In this document: piece by piece, positions 1 through 12,258 of the stretch
Layout: the number at the start of each line of letters is the position of its first letter
Numbering within the stretch: position 1 is the stretch's first letter
Origin: Stichopus chloronotus
Taxonomy: Eukaryota; Echinodermata; Holothuroidea; Aspidochirotida; Stichopodidae
Length of the DNA stretch: 64,000 bases
Direction: 5' to 3'
Assembly (NCBI GenBank): GCA_021234535.1
Contig: CM037837.1
Span: forward strand, 868,001-932,000
Made by a program: the position numbers and the translations under genes
The notes under the pieces: generated by a model
Databases searched by the model: none
What the model saw: only the letters and a program-made list of their open reading frames with translations
Told to the model about the DNA's origin: nothing

Positions 1-2769
1 CAAACATACATACATACAAACAAAAACAAAGGTATTAAGAATTCTTTAGGGAATACCCATCTACATTAGATGAATTAGACACCAATGAATCTACATCATC
101 TTCGCTCAAGTTTCCCTCCATTTACGTAAACACAACTCAATAACATAGCTCTATCAGACTGCAGAAACTTAATTTGCCTTCTCTCCCTTTGTCTGTTCCT
201 CACTTACTCACTCTCCCCCCCCCCCTCCCCTCCCTTTCTCCGTTTTTGAACTAGAGTCATGTCATACTCACATGTGATATGACAGTGTACTCATGAGTCA
301 GTACACGCGTTAGTGATTTATGGTGTTACTGCTATCCACACTTCCTTTTGTGTACAAGAAAAAAATTACTGGCACACTGAAATATGCTACAGTAACGTTA
401 ATTTCCTGTCTCTTATTTCGAACTAAATAACCTACTGCTATTTTTTTTATGTACCAGTATATAGTCTTCCCTCTCATCAATACCACACCCATCCATCCTT
501 CACCATCGCCCTTGTTCGTTCGTCTACAAAGAGCGTTCAGCTACATATATATGCATATATCGGCAAAGTATATTATCTCCCCCTCATATTCAACCCAACT
601 ATACATTTAAATTTTCATCGGTATTTAGACATCCAGTGGAATTCAATCGAATTGGCATTTTGAGGCGATAATAGCCGAGCAGTATGTTATCGTTAAAAAC
701 CAAATCTGATTAGTATCTCCAGTGTCAATTCCGCCGGTAGTTTGATCAAACCTCTCAGGGTATTAGCATTAATATTTCAAAAGCGCCCGCTAAATTCACG
801 GTCGATGCGGACAGATATGGTGTGTGCTTTTCCCTGGTGCAATCATGTGTCAAATAAAGGATTCAATAAATGGGTAAGCTTTAAAATGACAGTAACTTTG
901 ATACTTTGAAGAGGCTCATATTTTTTTCTCCTATGTATTTCGTCGGGAAAATTTCCTCGAGAAAAAGTCCTTCTCTCATTTATGATGTCGTCAGGCAACA
1001 TCAATAGCCTGCAAAATTCATGTTTATCTTGAATGCAAGATATTGCAAACACATACACAGCGGTTACTGAGAGGTTAAATGTGAATGCTCTTAACATTTT
1101 AGAACTGAATGTTTTTTTTTTTTTGCTCTTGCCGAGTTTTTCTGAGTAATCTTCCCCACTTTTTCAAGGAATACGAATAAATGAATAAATTATCATACAG
1201 CTGTTACCAACGGATTATGAGAGTACGCTAAGGAATAAACTTTTGACTAAGAACTATACATGTTACAGTAACAACCTGACATTGAACAGACACGTTGGGG
1301 GGGGGGGGGGTTAAGTGAGAAGATGGCGCTAGACTGCAGGTGACAAATCCGTCTTAAAAGTCGTGCTATGATACCGCCACAATTCTCAGTTGAGGATAAT
1401 TCCAAGTGCGTTATTAAAATGCATGGACTGAGTTTAGAGTGAAGCCAACCGTTTGGTCTAATGTGGGCCTATTGTCGTGAGACAATGCAGTCAACAAACC
1501 GTTGGTTAGATTATGAACAAAATAACAACAGCAATCCCCAAACGTGGTATTGAGGGTGGGGGGGGGTAGTCACTTAAGACGAATGGAATGCTTTCATTTT
1601 AGAAAATTGGAAAATGTCATCATTTCAACTATATCCTCTGTTACCCCACCTGAAATCCCACCTGAACAAATCTCAGAAAAAGAAAATAGGTTTAAATTCT
1701 TGCTGCAAGTGAAAACACGTAGTGATCGTACCTCACTTTATAAAGTAAGCCTCACTCTATTTCCCTCCTTTGTTTTCCTTTTTTTCTTATTGAACCGAGA
1801 TGTGCGTCTCTTTATGTTCATTATTACTACAAGCGGCGTTGCACATTGTTTATTGCATAGACCTAGTCATCTATCCGACTAAAGGGTCAAATAAAATACC
1901 CACTTCTTATTTAAACCCCATTTTTACTGACAGTCACCCCATACCAGTTAATGCACACGGTTCGTTCGTTTCCTTCAGCGTTTTAATTATCCTTTGGATT
2001 TAAAATGTTCCCTTTTTTGGCATTATCCACGACATATTTCTTCGGAGAGAAGACAGGTTAGCATCAAGCTGCCGTTAACAATCCTACTGTGAGAGTTATA
2101 ATTGGACCCTTAATTTGTGCTTATACCCATACGCATATGCCCTCGAATAGTGCATTCTATTTAAGTCATGGATAGGTCAGTGCGGTTTTATTTTCCGGTC
2201 TTCGATGGTAGAATCTAAAACATGATTGGACGGATTTTCTCTTCAGTTTAAAGACTGAATGAAATTTTTTTTCTTCTTTCCTTTTTTTTTTTCTTTTGCC
2301 TTCTTCTGAAATGTCAGGAGTTGCCTTAAGGCCCGATTTTAATTTATAAGATTCCTTTGACAGACTAACGCAACAAATATCTGGTCAACGACGCCACAGA
2401 CGGCATTATAGTTCCAAGTAAGAAAGATAGAAATGGCGAAAAAAAGACCGCGATCCATTGCTCATGTTACATTAGCTTCTACGTAAACATACAGGATACG
2501 TCTGTGCTGCTATGTAATAACATATGTATACCGCCAAAACATGACGTATGACATTAAGATAACAATGTCAGCGACGTATCAGCTGGTAAAGGGGCTCGAG
2601 CAGGGGGGGGGGGAGGATCCCCTGACATATGCCTCCCCCCATTCCTCCACAGATCCCAAATGAAATTTGAAGAAAAGAATGAATATGTTAGCTGGAAGTC
2701 ACAAGGGCAGAGAAACTGACAAGTGTCATTCCTACAATTTGAGAAGCAGCGTTATCCATTATTTTGTTC
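1..2769. other. Non-coding stretch, no gene supported
   Basis: AT-rich sequence with a CATA/CAAA-rich start, a C run near 215-225, a G14 run at 1297-1310, a G run near 1556-1566 and several T runs. Reading frames here are short and overlap on both strands. One of them, near 1603-1744, is flanked by an AG and a GTAAGC, but its composition is unremarkable and I do not call it an exon. Confidence 0.6.
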
Positions 2770-2890
2770 TGTGCGCTGATGGTGGCGTTCCGCTCAGGTA
2801 GTTTTATTACCGCTTCCCTCCCACTCCAACCCTTCATCCTCACCACCCCCCCCCCCCTGCCCACCCCTTGATGAAAAAGTCTGGTGACGG
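2770..2890 (+). repeat. Dispersed repeat B, copy 1
   Basis: This segment shares a core with two other places in the window (about 16240 and 35500). The common words are TGCGC, GATGGTGGCG, a CCGC, an AGGTAGT or AGATAGT, then a pyrimidine-rich stretch that in this copy becomes a C12-C13 run. The copies are diverged and their ends are unclear. It is probably part of an old mobile element, but no terminal repeats or coding remnant can be seen in it. Confidence 0.45.
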
Positions 2891-2980
2891 CACTGAACAA
2901 TCTGGATACTCTATTTGAAACTTTTCACGAAACTCATCATTACATGAAAACATTTGTTGGATATCTTTCACGGTTTTGCG

Positions 2981-3094
2981 GAGAGGGTATATAGGTAACG
3001 GGCATCAGGGGAGAGAATATAGGGATAGAGGTAAAAGGGTATCCGGGGAGAGGGGTATGGTTATAGAGGTTGAAGGGTGTTCGGGGAGAGGGGC
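2981..3094 (+). repeat. Minisatellite, about 36-bp unit, three degenerate copies
   Basis: A purine-rich unit beginning GGGGAGAG and running through TATAGGTATAGAGGTAAAAGG is repeated about three times with substitutions. The GGGGAGAG starts are about 36-42 bases apart. The frame across it encodes only Gly/Arg-rich low-complexity sequence, so I read it as non-coding tandem repeat. Confidence 0.6.
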
Positions 3095-5328
3095 TACATT
3101 GGATGAAATTAAAGTAAACAAAATACAGTACCTAAAATCAAATGAGATCAGATATTTTTGAGCAAAGTTGAGAAATTCGTTGTAGGTGGAAGTGTTTACT
3201 GCAATATTGGGAACACGAAAGAAACCCTGTAAGTCTCACGAATCGATTATACGTTCGGTTACAACCTCTGCATGTTAATTATGCAAAAGTGTCTGGAAGT
3301 CTGTTCAAACAACATCTGCAACAAAATCCAACATAACCAAAAAAGAAGATAAACAATGTAGTATCTACTTTGACTAACTTTAATAACGTATTAGAAGCAG
3401 TTTTAGTGTCATTAACATTAGAGAAATGTCAGATTAAATAAACAAAAATAGACACAGCGTGTCAGATTAGGGTGTCAGGGGAAAAAAAATTAAATCTTCA
3501 TGACGTATGAGTGAGCAGAATAAAGGAACAGTAGCACTATTCATCTCAGGTAGAAAGTTTACACTATACCGTTCATAGCAATCATTCACCAAAACGACTT
3601 AGAGAGGCACTTAACTCGTTTTCAACAAGGCATTTGGGCATTTTGTCGTTCAGACTGTAAAATGTTTAGCATTTGAACTATTCGAGAAGACTTCCGTCTT
3701 GAATCGTTATACTGTACATGGAAGCACAAAGCCAGCATTAATCTTTTGACATGATGTCATCATTTGCGTCATTTCAGTCACAATTTTGCTGGGTGATCGT
3801 CTTCTTTTTTCTAAGACTATAATTGGAACTTGCCAAAAAATGAGAATCTTGAGCAAAAGGTACAAGTGCCAAAGTTCTCCTTTCTATTGACAATTCTTAG
3901 AATGATGCTCTACATTTCTTGCCTAAAAAGACTTCAGATTACAAGAAGGTGGAGATTTTCCCTCCTTAAAATCGAAACCGTACGCTCCCTGTGAATATAT
4001 TTACTATTTTGGAAAGTACGAACCAAAAGCTTTCAATGCATAGACAGTAAATAGTTGGAAGCTTGTACAAGACGAGAAACGCTTATACATTCTCCACAAC
4101 GTTTGATGTAACTTCCCCTTATACCCCTAAGGCATGCATGGGTGTGGTGTGTTTCCACATTTACTTCAAGGAACGCCGTTAGGACGAAAAGTGTATAGAA
4201 GAAAGTGTAACTGTTCCTGTTTCCTTTCCACTATTTTGGAGCATCTCTCCAAGCTATCATTTTGCCGAAGTGATACTCGTTCTTCTGAGGTAAAATCATT
4301 ATCATATTGCCCTAGAAAAAGACATTTGAGTCTCCTAGCCTCGGGGTGCCAGTCGTTTACAAGAACCGTCAAGAGAAAGCCCTTTTAACGATATCGATCT
4401 GACCGAGTGCTTAAAAATCCACAAGAACGGGTTCTTGTGCCAATTAACGCGCAAGAACGCATTCCAAATCGAATAGATATTGAAATTACGTACCGTTGGA
4501 AGTGTTAACGAGCGGGAATTAAGAAATAATTTGAGCGAACGTTTCCCAATGGCTTTATAGAAAATTTTATTAGTTTGTGACAACTTGTGTGTAATCCCAT
4601 GAGCTTGTTGTTGATTGACTCAAGCCACGAGAAATATAGTCAATATTTCCCTAGTTTGATTGGGGATATTTGGAAAGTTTAGTTAGTTGCCCTCCCAATG
4701 CCGAGCCCGCTTCTGTGTTTGTTGAGTTTTCACCCTTTGGGTCGTAGAGATCATTCGAGGTCAAACGGCGCACACCAAAAGAAAAGAGTCTGGTAAGTGG
4801 ATATTAGGGCAAATACACGCATTACAAGTACACTAACACAATTAAGCACGTTCACTTATCCACGAACACAATTTAACAGAAAAAAATTCGTATGACTTGG
4901 AGAACATGGAGGTAAAAATGGACATATATATATATGTATGTAGTAAGTAATCATGAGTCGATCACGTTTTAACTCCATCGCACAGTATGTAGACGTCATG
5001 CGATTTCACTGTAAACTTGGCCTACAATGTATATTCCTCTAACAATATCAAAAACAATTATTTGCGTTATCATTTGTTATGTTCAAAGCGAATAAATTAC
5101 TTATGGCAATGTTTGTAAGTTTCTGCTTATGTCTGAACTAAACATTTGCAAACATTACCAAAATTTGTGACCAAAATGTCTTTGATGAGGTATGAATAGT
5201 GCAATTTTAGAAGACAACATTCTGTTTGTTTATAAATGTCATTATTATCTCATCCCTATACATGCAATGTACGGGATGAAATATTGTATAGCTGCTTTGG
5301 GACGTTAGAATGTATTATGGCTCCCTCA
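3095..5328. other. Non-coding stretch, no gene supported
   Basis: AT-rich sequence without a convincing ORF. A small palindrome with 9-bp arms CACAAGAAC and GTTCTTGTG and a 2-base spacer sits at 4420-4439. The frames at 4134-4388 (plus) and 4166-4583 (minus) overlap each other and show no family motif. Confidence 0.6.
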
Positions 5329-5357
5329 GTTGTCATGGCAACAGTTGCCATGGTAAC
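5329..5357. promoter_or_regulatory. Two X-box-like palindromes in tandem (possible RFX sites)
   Basis: Two 14-base words lie one base apart: GTTGTCATGGCAAC at 5329-5342 and GTTGCCATGGTAAC at 5344-5357. The second fits the RFX X-box consensus GTNRCC-N(0-3)-RGYAAC exactly, with a 2-base spacer. The first has one mismatch in the left half. Each is near-palindromic and the pair together forms an imperfect inverted repeat. RFX factors bind such sites in promoters of ciliary genes. No gene start is visible nearby, and similar words also occur in transposon ends, so function is uncertain. Confidence 0.4.
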
Positions 5358-5389
5358 ACTATGTACTGTTGACGTATGGTGCATGGGGA

Positions 5390-6085
5390 TCTAACCTGGT
5401 ATGGTACTTAAGGTGACCTGGAACCCCTCCCCCTTAGGGTAGGGTTCAAAATGTGTCAAGATGTGTGTGTGTCAGTGTGTGTCTGTGCGGAAAAAATTCA
5501 ATTCAAACGTTGCGTCCACAAATCCTCCTAGACCGCAGGGCAGATGAGAGTCAAAGTTGGTAGACAGATGACCCATCATCTGAGGTTGTGTCTCAAAATT
5601 AAAGGTCAGAGGTCAAAGTTCAGAGGTCAAATTAGTGAAAATCTTAAGTTTTGCTGTTTTTCTTAATTTAAAATGGTATTTACATGGGACCTTCAAATAT
5701 AGGACCGGTATACAAGATTTCATCTAAAAATTATGTTAGTAGTTATTTTGAGGTTGAAGGTCAAGTTCATAGGTCAAAGGTCTAATTTGACACCGAAAAG
5801 TTTGCGTCCACGACTCCTCCTAGACCGCAAAGCCAATGAGGATGAAACTTGGTGGATAGGCGACCCATGGTCCGAAGTTGTGTCTCCATCAATGTTTAGG
5901 GTCATAGGTCAAAAGTCAAATATCTAATCGGCAAAATGTTTGAAAAAGTGCTTTGCGATTTCCTTCTAGACTGTAAGTCTAATGAACTTCAACTTGGTCG
6001 TTAGGTAGCTGATTATGATATATAGTGTTCATCCTATCGATGATGTCATAGGTCAACAGCTAGGGCACTTAATACAGTACGGTAG
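5390..6085 (+). repeat. Degenerate tandem block rich in AGGTCA half-sites
   Basis: Three diverged units start around 5513, 5800 and 5955. They share a core of TCCTCCTAGACCGCA, then a GATGAG, an ACTTGG, a GACCCAT and a TTGTGTCTC, followed by repeated AGGTCA-type words. Around 5605-5630 four such half-sites occur with 1-base spacing, the DR1 arrangement bound by RXR, HNF4 and PPAR-type nuclear receptors. A short GT-rich patch precedes the block. The reading frame at 5733-5927 is a by-product of the repeat. The block is an old dispersed repeat and any receptor binding is incidental unless shown. Confidence 0.6.
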
Positions 6086-9000
6086 GTTCTCTTAGTGCAA
6101 GGTGCAACAAAACTTATTGACTTTTTGCTTTTCCATACAACGTGACTTAATATTTCAATTTTTGCAACCATGTTTGACTGAGAGATTATATATAAAACAA
6201 TGTCATTTACATTGCTTTACATGCCTAACCACAGTGTTACTACAAAACCCCAGTCAGACTTGTAGAGCTACCACCAGATAGTTTACCAGGTATCACCTTT
6301 GCAGTTTATTAAGTCTACTAACTGTTAAGCTTTATTAATTGAGCGTCATAATCATTTTAGCCTAATGAAGAAATAGCCTGTACATTGCATTCTGAATTTA
6401 TCTGAACCTAAAGTCTGATCTAGAAATACCACCTATAATCGAAACTTAAAGCAAGACTCTTGTTCCATCTATGTCGTCTGCTAGGGTACACATTTATTTG
6501 AATTCGCTTCTGTAGCCACTCCGTGACAGATGCAAAATGGTGTTATCTGTATGACTAGATTTGTACTGAGCATCGAGCTTATCTAGATTGTTTTTACCCG
6601 GGGTGGGGGAGGATGGCTGGCACATGAATGAGGGGGTATTAACAAGAAGTCATAGCGCATCATTCTGCAATTCATCTTACAATTACCTATATTTGAACCG
6701 AATCTCAGCAGAATTCCCCCAGTTTATCCATCGTAGGTATATGCTTTGTTTCGAGTATGAAGTCATGGACATAACGTTATCCGTATATTGGCATTGGTGT
6801 ACCTTGGTTTTTTTTTTCGTTCTTCCAGCTCTTGTGTAGCTCTAAAAGTATTGCACACAATATGCGAATTTTGTACGTACTTACAGATGAACAAAATTAT
6901 TACTGACAGCTCCCTGGTACATCACAAAACGGCTTAATTGGATATGGAGAGTCTTGCACAAATACCCCTTTGAGATGGTTTGTTTTCACAGTTTTCTCAG
7001 AAGGGGATTCTCTGCTCAATAATACGAGCTCCATGTGGCCGATTATTACTCATGAAGTTACATTTAATGTAGAAAGGACAATGACTTGTATTACATACGC
7101 TGCTATTTCTCTCTCCTTGTTTTAATTTCAATGTGTTTCATCTCCATTCACCGGCCCGTATACGTCGTTGAAAAACATTCACAGCCTTGTCCAGCTATGA
7201 AAATAAAACCGTACAGATTCGAGGAATGATGCTGGCGAATTCACCCCAAGTAAAGAAACGTGACAAGCAGTTACCGACGGACTGACTGACTGACTGACAC
7301 GTCATCGGTACTATTTTTTGTTATAGACCACTTTTACAAGTTGCCATCGGATTGCGTGAAGTATGAATACGATTACCCTGTTCTTGTCGGTTTAATTCAC
7401 GGTGGCACAGTAGGACGTTATCTAAAAGAGTACAAACTTCCACAAAGCGGGAAGCTGAAATGTGAAACAATAACAGTTAAACCAAACATACCACACAGCA
7501 AATCATACAGAGAAAAAAAAAAGAGGGAAAAAAATAAATGCTTTAATTGCCTGTAAATTTTTTGGATAATTTTCTAACAAATCATATTGTCATTATTGGT
7601 TTCCAAGATTTTATCCTGTGTGATGTTAAAAACATTAGAACGTTCCTAATGAGAGTAGCTGACTACGTGATCCTCGACATGCCAATAATGATATACCGGT
7701 ATACTGAGACAAAAAGTAACATGATAATGTCTCTGTCTGTGGCCATAATTCTCATTTCTGGAATATTCTTTCGGCATATGCACGTAACCTTTTAAACGAG
7801 TTGTGTACTGTCTCTCCCATCCTCTTTGACGTAGTTCCGTTGCTTCTCAGGTGTTCCATCAATGTCATTTGCGATTGTCTCGTTTCATTTCCTTTCATAC
7901 GTGTCTAAAAGAAAAATAGGAATAAAATAACAACAAAAAAATGTGTGGAACGACAGCTATATTCTAGGGCAGCAAACCTTTAACACAGTCACGTAAGGGT
8001 ATGTGTTTTAGTGGCATGAAGAAAGTATGTTAGATTCGTCAATGAACGCCAAATGGACAATAATTAGATGAGGCACGGATTTTCTACCAAAAAAAAAAAA
8101 GGAATGTCACTGAAGTCGATAAACTGAATAATCTGATAATCCAGCTTTTTTATCTGAATGTTCCTTTCTTGCTTTACTCGGTTTGGTATCGTCTGTGGAC
8201 ACATTCTCATCAACGTAGTGTACGGTGACATCGTCTGTATGACCGCATATGAACAGAACACTGGGACAATATTGTAGGAATAGCAATAATTAAGCAAAAA
8301 GAAATAGTGCACCCTCTCCCTTCATTCCCATATACAGACACACTACTGAATCCAAGGGGGCAGGAAAAGGGAAATTCCCTCACCCCCATCCAAAAAGGAT
8401 GTCCGTAGCATGTAAATGTAAAACTCATCCATGTATATGTGTATCTGTATAGTAGTTGAATGCTTAAATTTTTGCATCTTAGCAATGTCAGTTTCAAAAA
8501 TGACGTGTGCCCTCGACATGCGCACAAATCCGTGGCATATGGATCTTTATCCGACACTGATTTGCATATTTAATTTGTCGAGCTATTTCCAAAGATTCCG
8601 TAGATTCTTTAGACATGACTTTATAATTCTGGTGCAAGTTCTGTCCCACAGAAACACCCAATCAGGCCTAACCTAAACAAAAAAAAAACAATTACAAATC
8701 GAGCTGATGATATTTCAACAATGTATCGAAATGTGTAATTAAATGGTGCATGCCACCAAAATAGGTAACCAAGACTGCCATGGTATTGCTACTAACTCAT
8801 CGTGACGACGTTTCTCCATGACCGTCATATTTTCAAAGAACATTTGGAAGGAGAAATGTTCTTCTACGTCAGCAGATTCCTTTCAAAAAGAATTCTGCAT
8901 CCACACAGATAATGATTGTATCGACTCATTGTCTCAGTACGTTACATAATGCAATCTGCACGTGGTTTTCTCATTATATACCAGCTGCAGTCGCCCTGGA

Positions 9001-9414
9001 CACTGACGGAATACCAATTATTTCAGAAATGAAAACATCGCTGAATCAAATCTAAATTATATGACCTCGAGGCATGATTGAACTTCAAGGAATAGAGAGG
9101 TAACGCTTGGTTGAAAGTTTTTATAAGGTCGTGTTGTTAAATTTTTAATGGTTTCCACAGATTTGTGATGTACCTGCAGGGATGGAGAAGTGGCGACTTA
9201 AAAATATATAAAAGTAAAAGAAGAATAAAACACAGATATGAAAGTAATGAATTTAAGACTTCTTTCCAGCAAAGTGGAAATTGTCTGAATTAATCAGTAA
9301 CTCTGTTGAAAACAAGGAGAATAAAAGAGATAGTGGCTGACTGTTGATGGGTAAATTAGAGGGTCGACTACAAGGAACATGGGCCTCTGCTATGGTGGAT
9401 ATGCCAGAAAACAT
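6086..9414. other. Non-coding stretch, no gene supported
   Basis: AT-rich sequence with one short tetranucleotide run (ACTG)n at 7281-7298 and poly-A patches near 7508-7530 and 8090-8100. A frame open from about 7290 to 7556 has a somewhat protein-like middle with HGGTVGRYLKEYKLP, preceded by a TTTTTTGTTATAG that could be a splice acceptor, but no good donor follows and I recognise no family. Frames on the minus strand at 8064-8557 overlap plus-strand frames and look random. Confidence 0.55.
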
Positions 9415-9434
9415 AAGGTGGATTAAACCACCTT
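9415..9434. repeat. Hairpin abutting the ATC microsatellite
   Basis: Arms AAGGTGG (9415-9421) and CCACCTT (9428-9434) surround a 6-base loop ATTAAA. The TCA repeat begins immediately after the right arm. A hairpin directly followed by a microsatellite is a layout known from some non-autonomous Helitron-related elements, but no other hallmark of that group is visible here. Confidence 0.5.
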
Positions 9435-9510
9435 CATCATCATCATCATCATCATCGTCATCATCATCATCATCACTACCTTCGTCATCATGATCGTCAT
9501 TATTATTATT

Positions 9511-9568
<58 letters not shown>

Positions 9569-10207
9569 CTTTATCATCATCGTCGCTGTTATGATCATGA
9601 TCATTACATCATCATTACCATCGTCATCATGATCGTGATCATGTTCATCTTCATCATCATCATCATCGTCATCATCACCATCTTCATCATCACTACCTTC
9701 GTCATCATGATCGTCATTATTATTATCATCATATCATCATCGTCGCTGTTATGATCATGATCATTACATCATCATTACCATCGTGATCATGATCGTGATC
9801 ATGTTCATCTGCATCATCATCATCGTCATCATCACCATCTTCATCATCACTACCTTCGTCATCATGATCGTCATTATTATTATTATCATCATCATCATCA
9901 CTTTTACATCATCGTCGCTGTTATGATCATGATCATTACATCATCATTATCATCGTGATCAAGATCGTGATCATCTTCATTATCATCATCGTCATCATGT
10001 TCATCATCATCATCGTCGTCTGTATCATGATCATCACATCATCACGAGGATGACGATTATAATCAGCATACTTGTGATCATAAGTGTAATCATCATTATA
10101 ATATTCGTTATCATCATAATCGTCTACTTAATGAATCTCTCATCATCATCATCATCATCATCTACCACCATTACTCACCATCACAATTCCACCATCATCA
10201 TTACCAT
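9435..10207 (+). repeat. Long imperfect (ATC)n / (TCA)n microsatellite with a higher-order unit
   Basis: About 770 bases are dominated by ATC/TCA trinucleotides, interrupted by GTC, GATC and ATT words. Inside it a longer block recurs: the word CGTCGCTGTT is at 9581, 9741 and 9913, and CACTACC is at 9474, 9691 and 9849. The microsatellite has therefore been amplified as 160-220-bp higher-order units. Frames through it give runs of Ser or Ile and His and are not genes. Confidence 0.9.
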
Positions 10208-12106
10208 TGTCTTCTCCAATCTAGTAATTTTAAACACTGTCATTCGAAAGAAAAAAAAACTGTATGACTGAGCCGAGAATTACCGTAAAACGTGTCCAGC
10301 ATAGGGGATAAGCCAGCCTCAACATAAAACCGACTGGATACGTATGTAGTGATTGTCCATTTTTGCAAAGAATCAGTTGAGAGAAATATTCATTTACTAA
10401 AACAGCGAACAGAGTGAGGGTAAGGATGCGGACTGAATCACAAGTGAATGGTGGTATATCATATGAATCGAGACCATACGGTACAATGATATATTTAATC
10501 AATCCCCGTTCCCAAGACCTCTGCCTATTACTGGTTTAGTGTGATGAATAATCTCTGAGTCACGTGACATCACCTCGCGTGAGGAATATTCTTAGTTAGT
10601 GCCGCTAGTTTTGATGGGCAACATTCCCCGCTAACTTCATTACTGTAATTAAGACCGCAGAAAGGACTCTATCAGTGTTTGGCGTTGGAGGCCAGCGCCA
10701 ATGATGCCTTCCATTTAACATTTTTTACTTTTAATTCGAACCTCTTGACCACGGCATACGGTAATGTTTTAGCCTTGACTGTTAATGTCGGCTAAATCCA
10801 AAAGAGAATTTTTTTAATTTTTTTTTTGTATTGCAGCTTAAGATTCTTGACAAAAATAAAGGAATTGAATGAAAAAAAGTAATCGCCTCATATGTGATAT
10901 TCTATAGGAGCAACATCATTTTGTCGAGTGAGGCGCATTAGCACTGTATGAGCATGATACTTTACACATCAGCATAATGAATGTACAACAGTTCAGCGAA
11001 ATGTTGAGTTTCTTTACAGAAAAAAAAATATGTAAAATATATAATTTAAAATTTTTAAAACCAAAACCTATTAATACAGAATGATAGCGTATTTCAAAAA
11101 AGGAAGGCAGGAAAAGCAGAAAGGCCGGAAAGGTTTAAGTTTTCAAGGAATAAGCTTCTTACAGATAGAAATTCAGTTATTCGATGCCTAAGAACAATTT
11201 GGTTACCCAAACTTTCAAAAATGAAAACGATGCAGCTTCCTTACCTTTGCTCATCTTTTGCATAATGTTTTGAGGAGATGAAGCTATTTCTGATCCTTAT
11301 TGGTGAGACTGAACGGCCTAACAATTTTAATTCTTTTTATGTCATGTTGGTGCATTTTAGTTTTAGAAAACGTTGTAAAGTAAAGTTTGAGGGAGTATTA
11401 TTTGCTTTCTTTACTATACGTGACGTCTTTGTTACTTTCGAGAAAATAGAACTAAAATAAAAGCAACGTCAGAAAGTGAACCCCTCACAAAGAAATGTCC
11501 TCTTGTCAAATTGACATTGCCATATATAGTTGTGTATAACGTGTTACTTTAAATCAAGCGAAAGGTTAATAACACGTGCATGGTAACTGCTCTATTCTAC
11601 ACTGCGCCATAAACAGATTCTTCCGATGCAGGGGAATATACAAGTCGTAAAATTGCAAAATTTTCCCCAAACGTTTTTACCGAGACTACGTCTCGTTCGA
11701 GGACATGCTTGTCTTGGGGCCTTTATGTGTTTTATTTTTTTTAAGGAAAGTCTTCTGTAGTAGCCTATAACAAATACGCATTAGTAGCAGTAGGCTGTAT
11801 TATTCGCCTTCCAGAGAGAAACTGAAATAAACAAAAATGAATTCAACACATGCATTACAATGAAACTTTTTCTACTCAAATATTTGGAACATACACCTGT
11901 TTTGCATCTAATGCTCGACTCGGTTTGGTTCGCACGTCAAATTCTACGTCACAAAATGGAGGTGCTTTGACCTTTTTGACTATTTTTCTTTGACTATTTT
12001 TTTTTTGTATTACTTGTTTGATTTAAAATTAATCTTAGCATACGGTCTCCTGATGTTTGATTGCTATACTACCCTTAACATTCTCTTTCTAGTTCTTAAT
12101 AACAGT
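10208..12106. other. Non-coding stretch, no gene supported
   Basis: AT-rich sequence with A and T runs. Short frames at 10230-10502 (minus) and 11278-11460 (plus) have no recognisable motif, and no strong splice pairing was seen. Confidence 0.6.
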
Positions 12107-12258
12107 CAGGTCTGGATGACTCTAGACCGGTCTCGGTCTCGAGATCGGTGCTCGAATCCCGATCCTCGTGACTCGGACTCGTGCGTTTAGAACTCGGACT
12201 CAACCAAAATGACTCGAGGATTCGGGTCGAGACCGGGTACCAGACCGACTGTTTTTCG
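12107..12258. repeat. GACTCGGACTC-type low-complexity patch 1
   Basis: This patch is built from words such as GGTCTCGGTCTCGAG, GACTCGGACTCG and GGTCGAGACC, on both orientations, and is more GC-rich than its surroundings. It resembles the patch near 13.4 kb. It may be the sub-terminal repeat of a degraded mobile element, but no matching termini were found. Confidence 0.5.

Noticed and set aside
1603..1744. Splice-flanked 47-codon frame on the plus strand
   Set aside because: Ordinary composition and short length. Such cases are frequent by chance.
7290..7556. Plus-strand frame with an HGGTVGRYLKEYKLP stretch after an acceptor-like sequence
   Set aside because: No donor, a Lys-rich poly-A end, and no recognised family. 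Kept only as a remark.
10050..10271. Ile/Ser/His-rich frame
   Set aside because: It is a translation of the ATC microsatellite.
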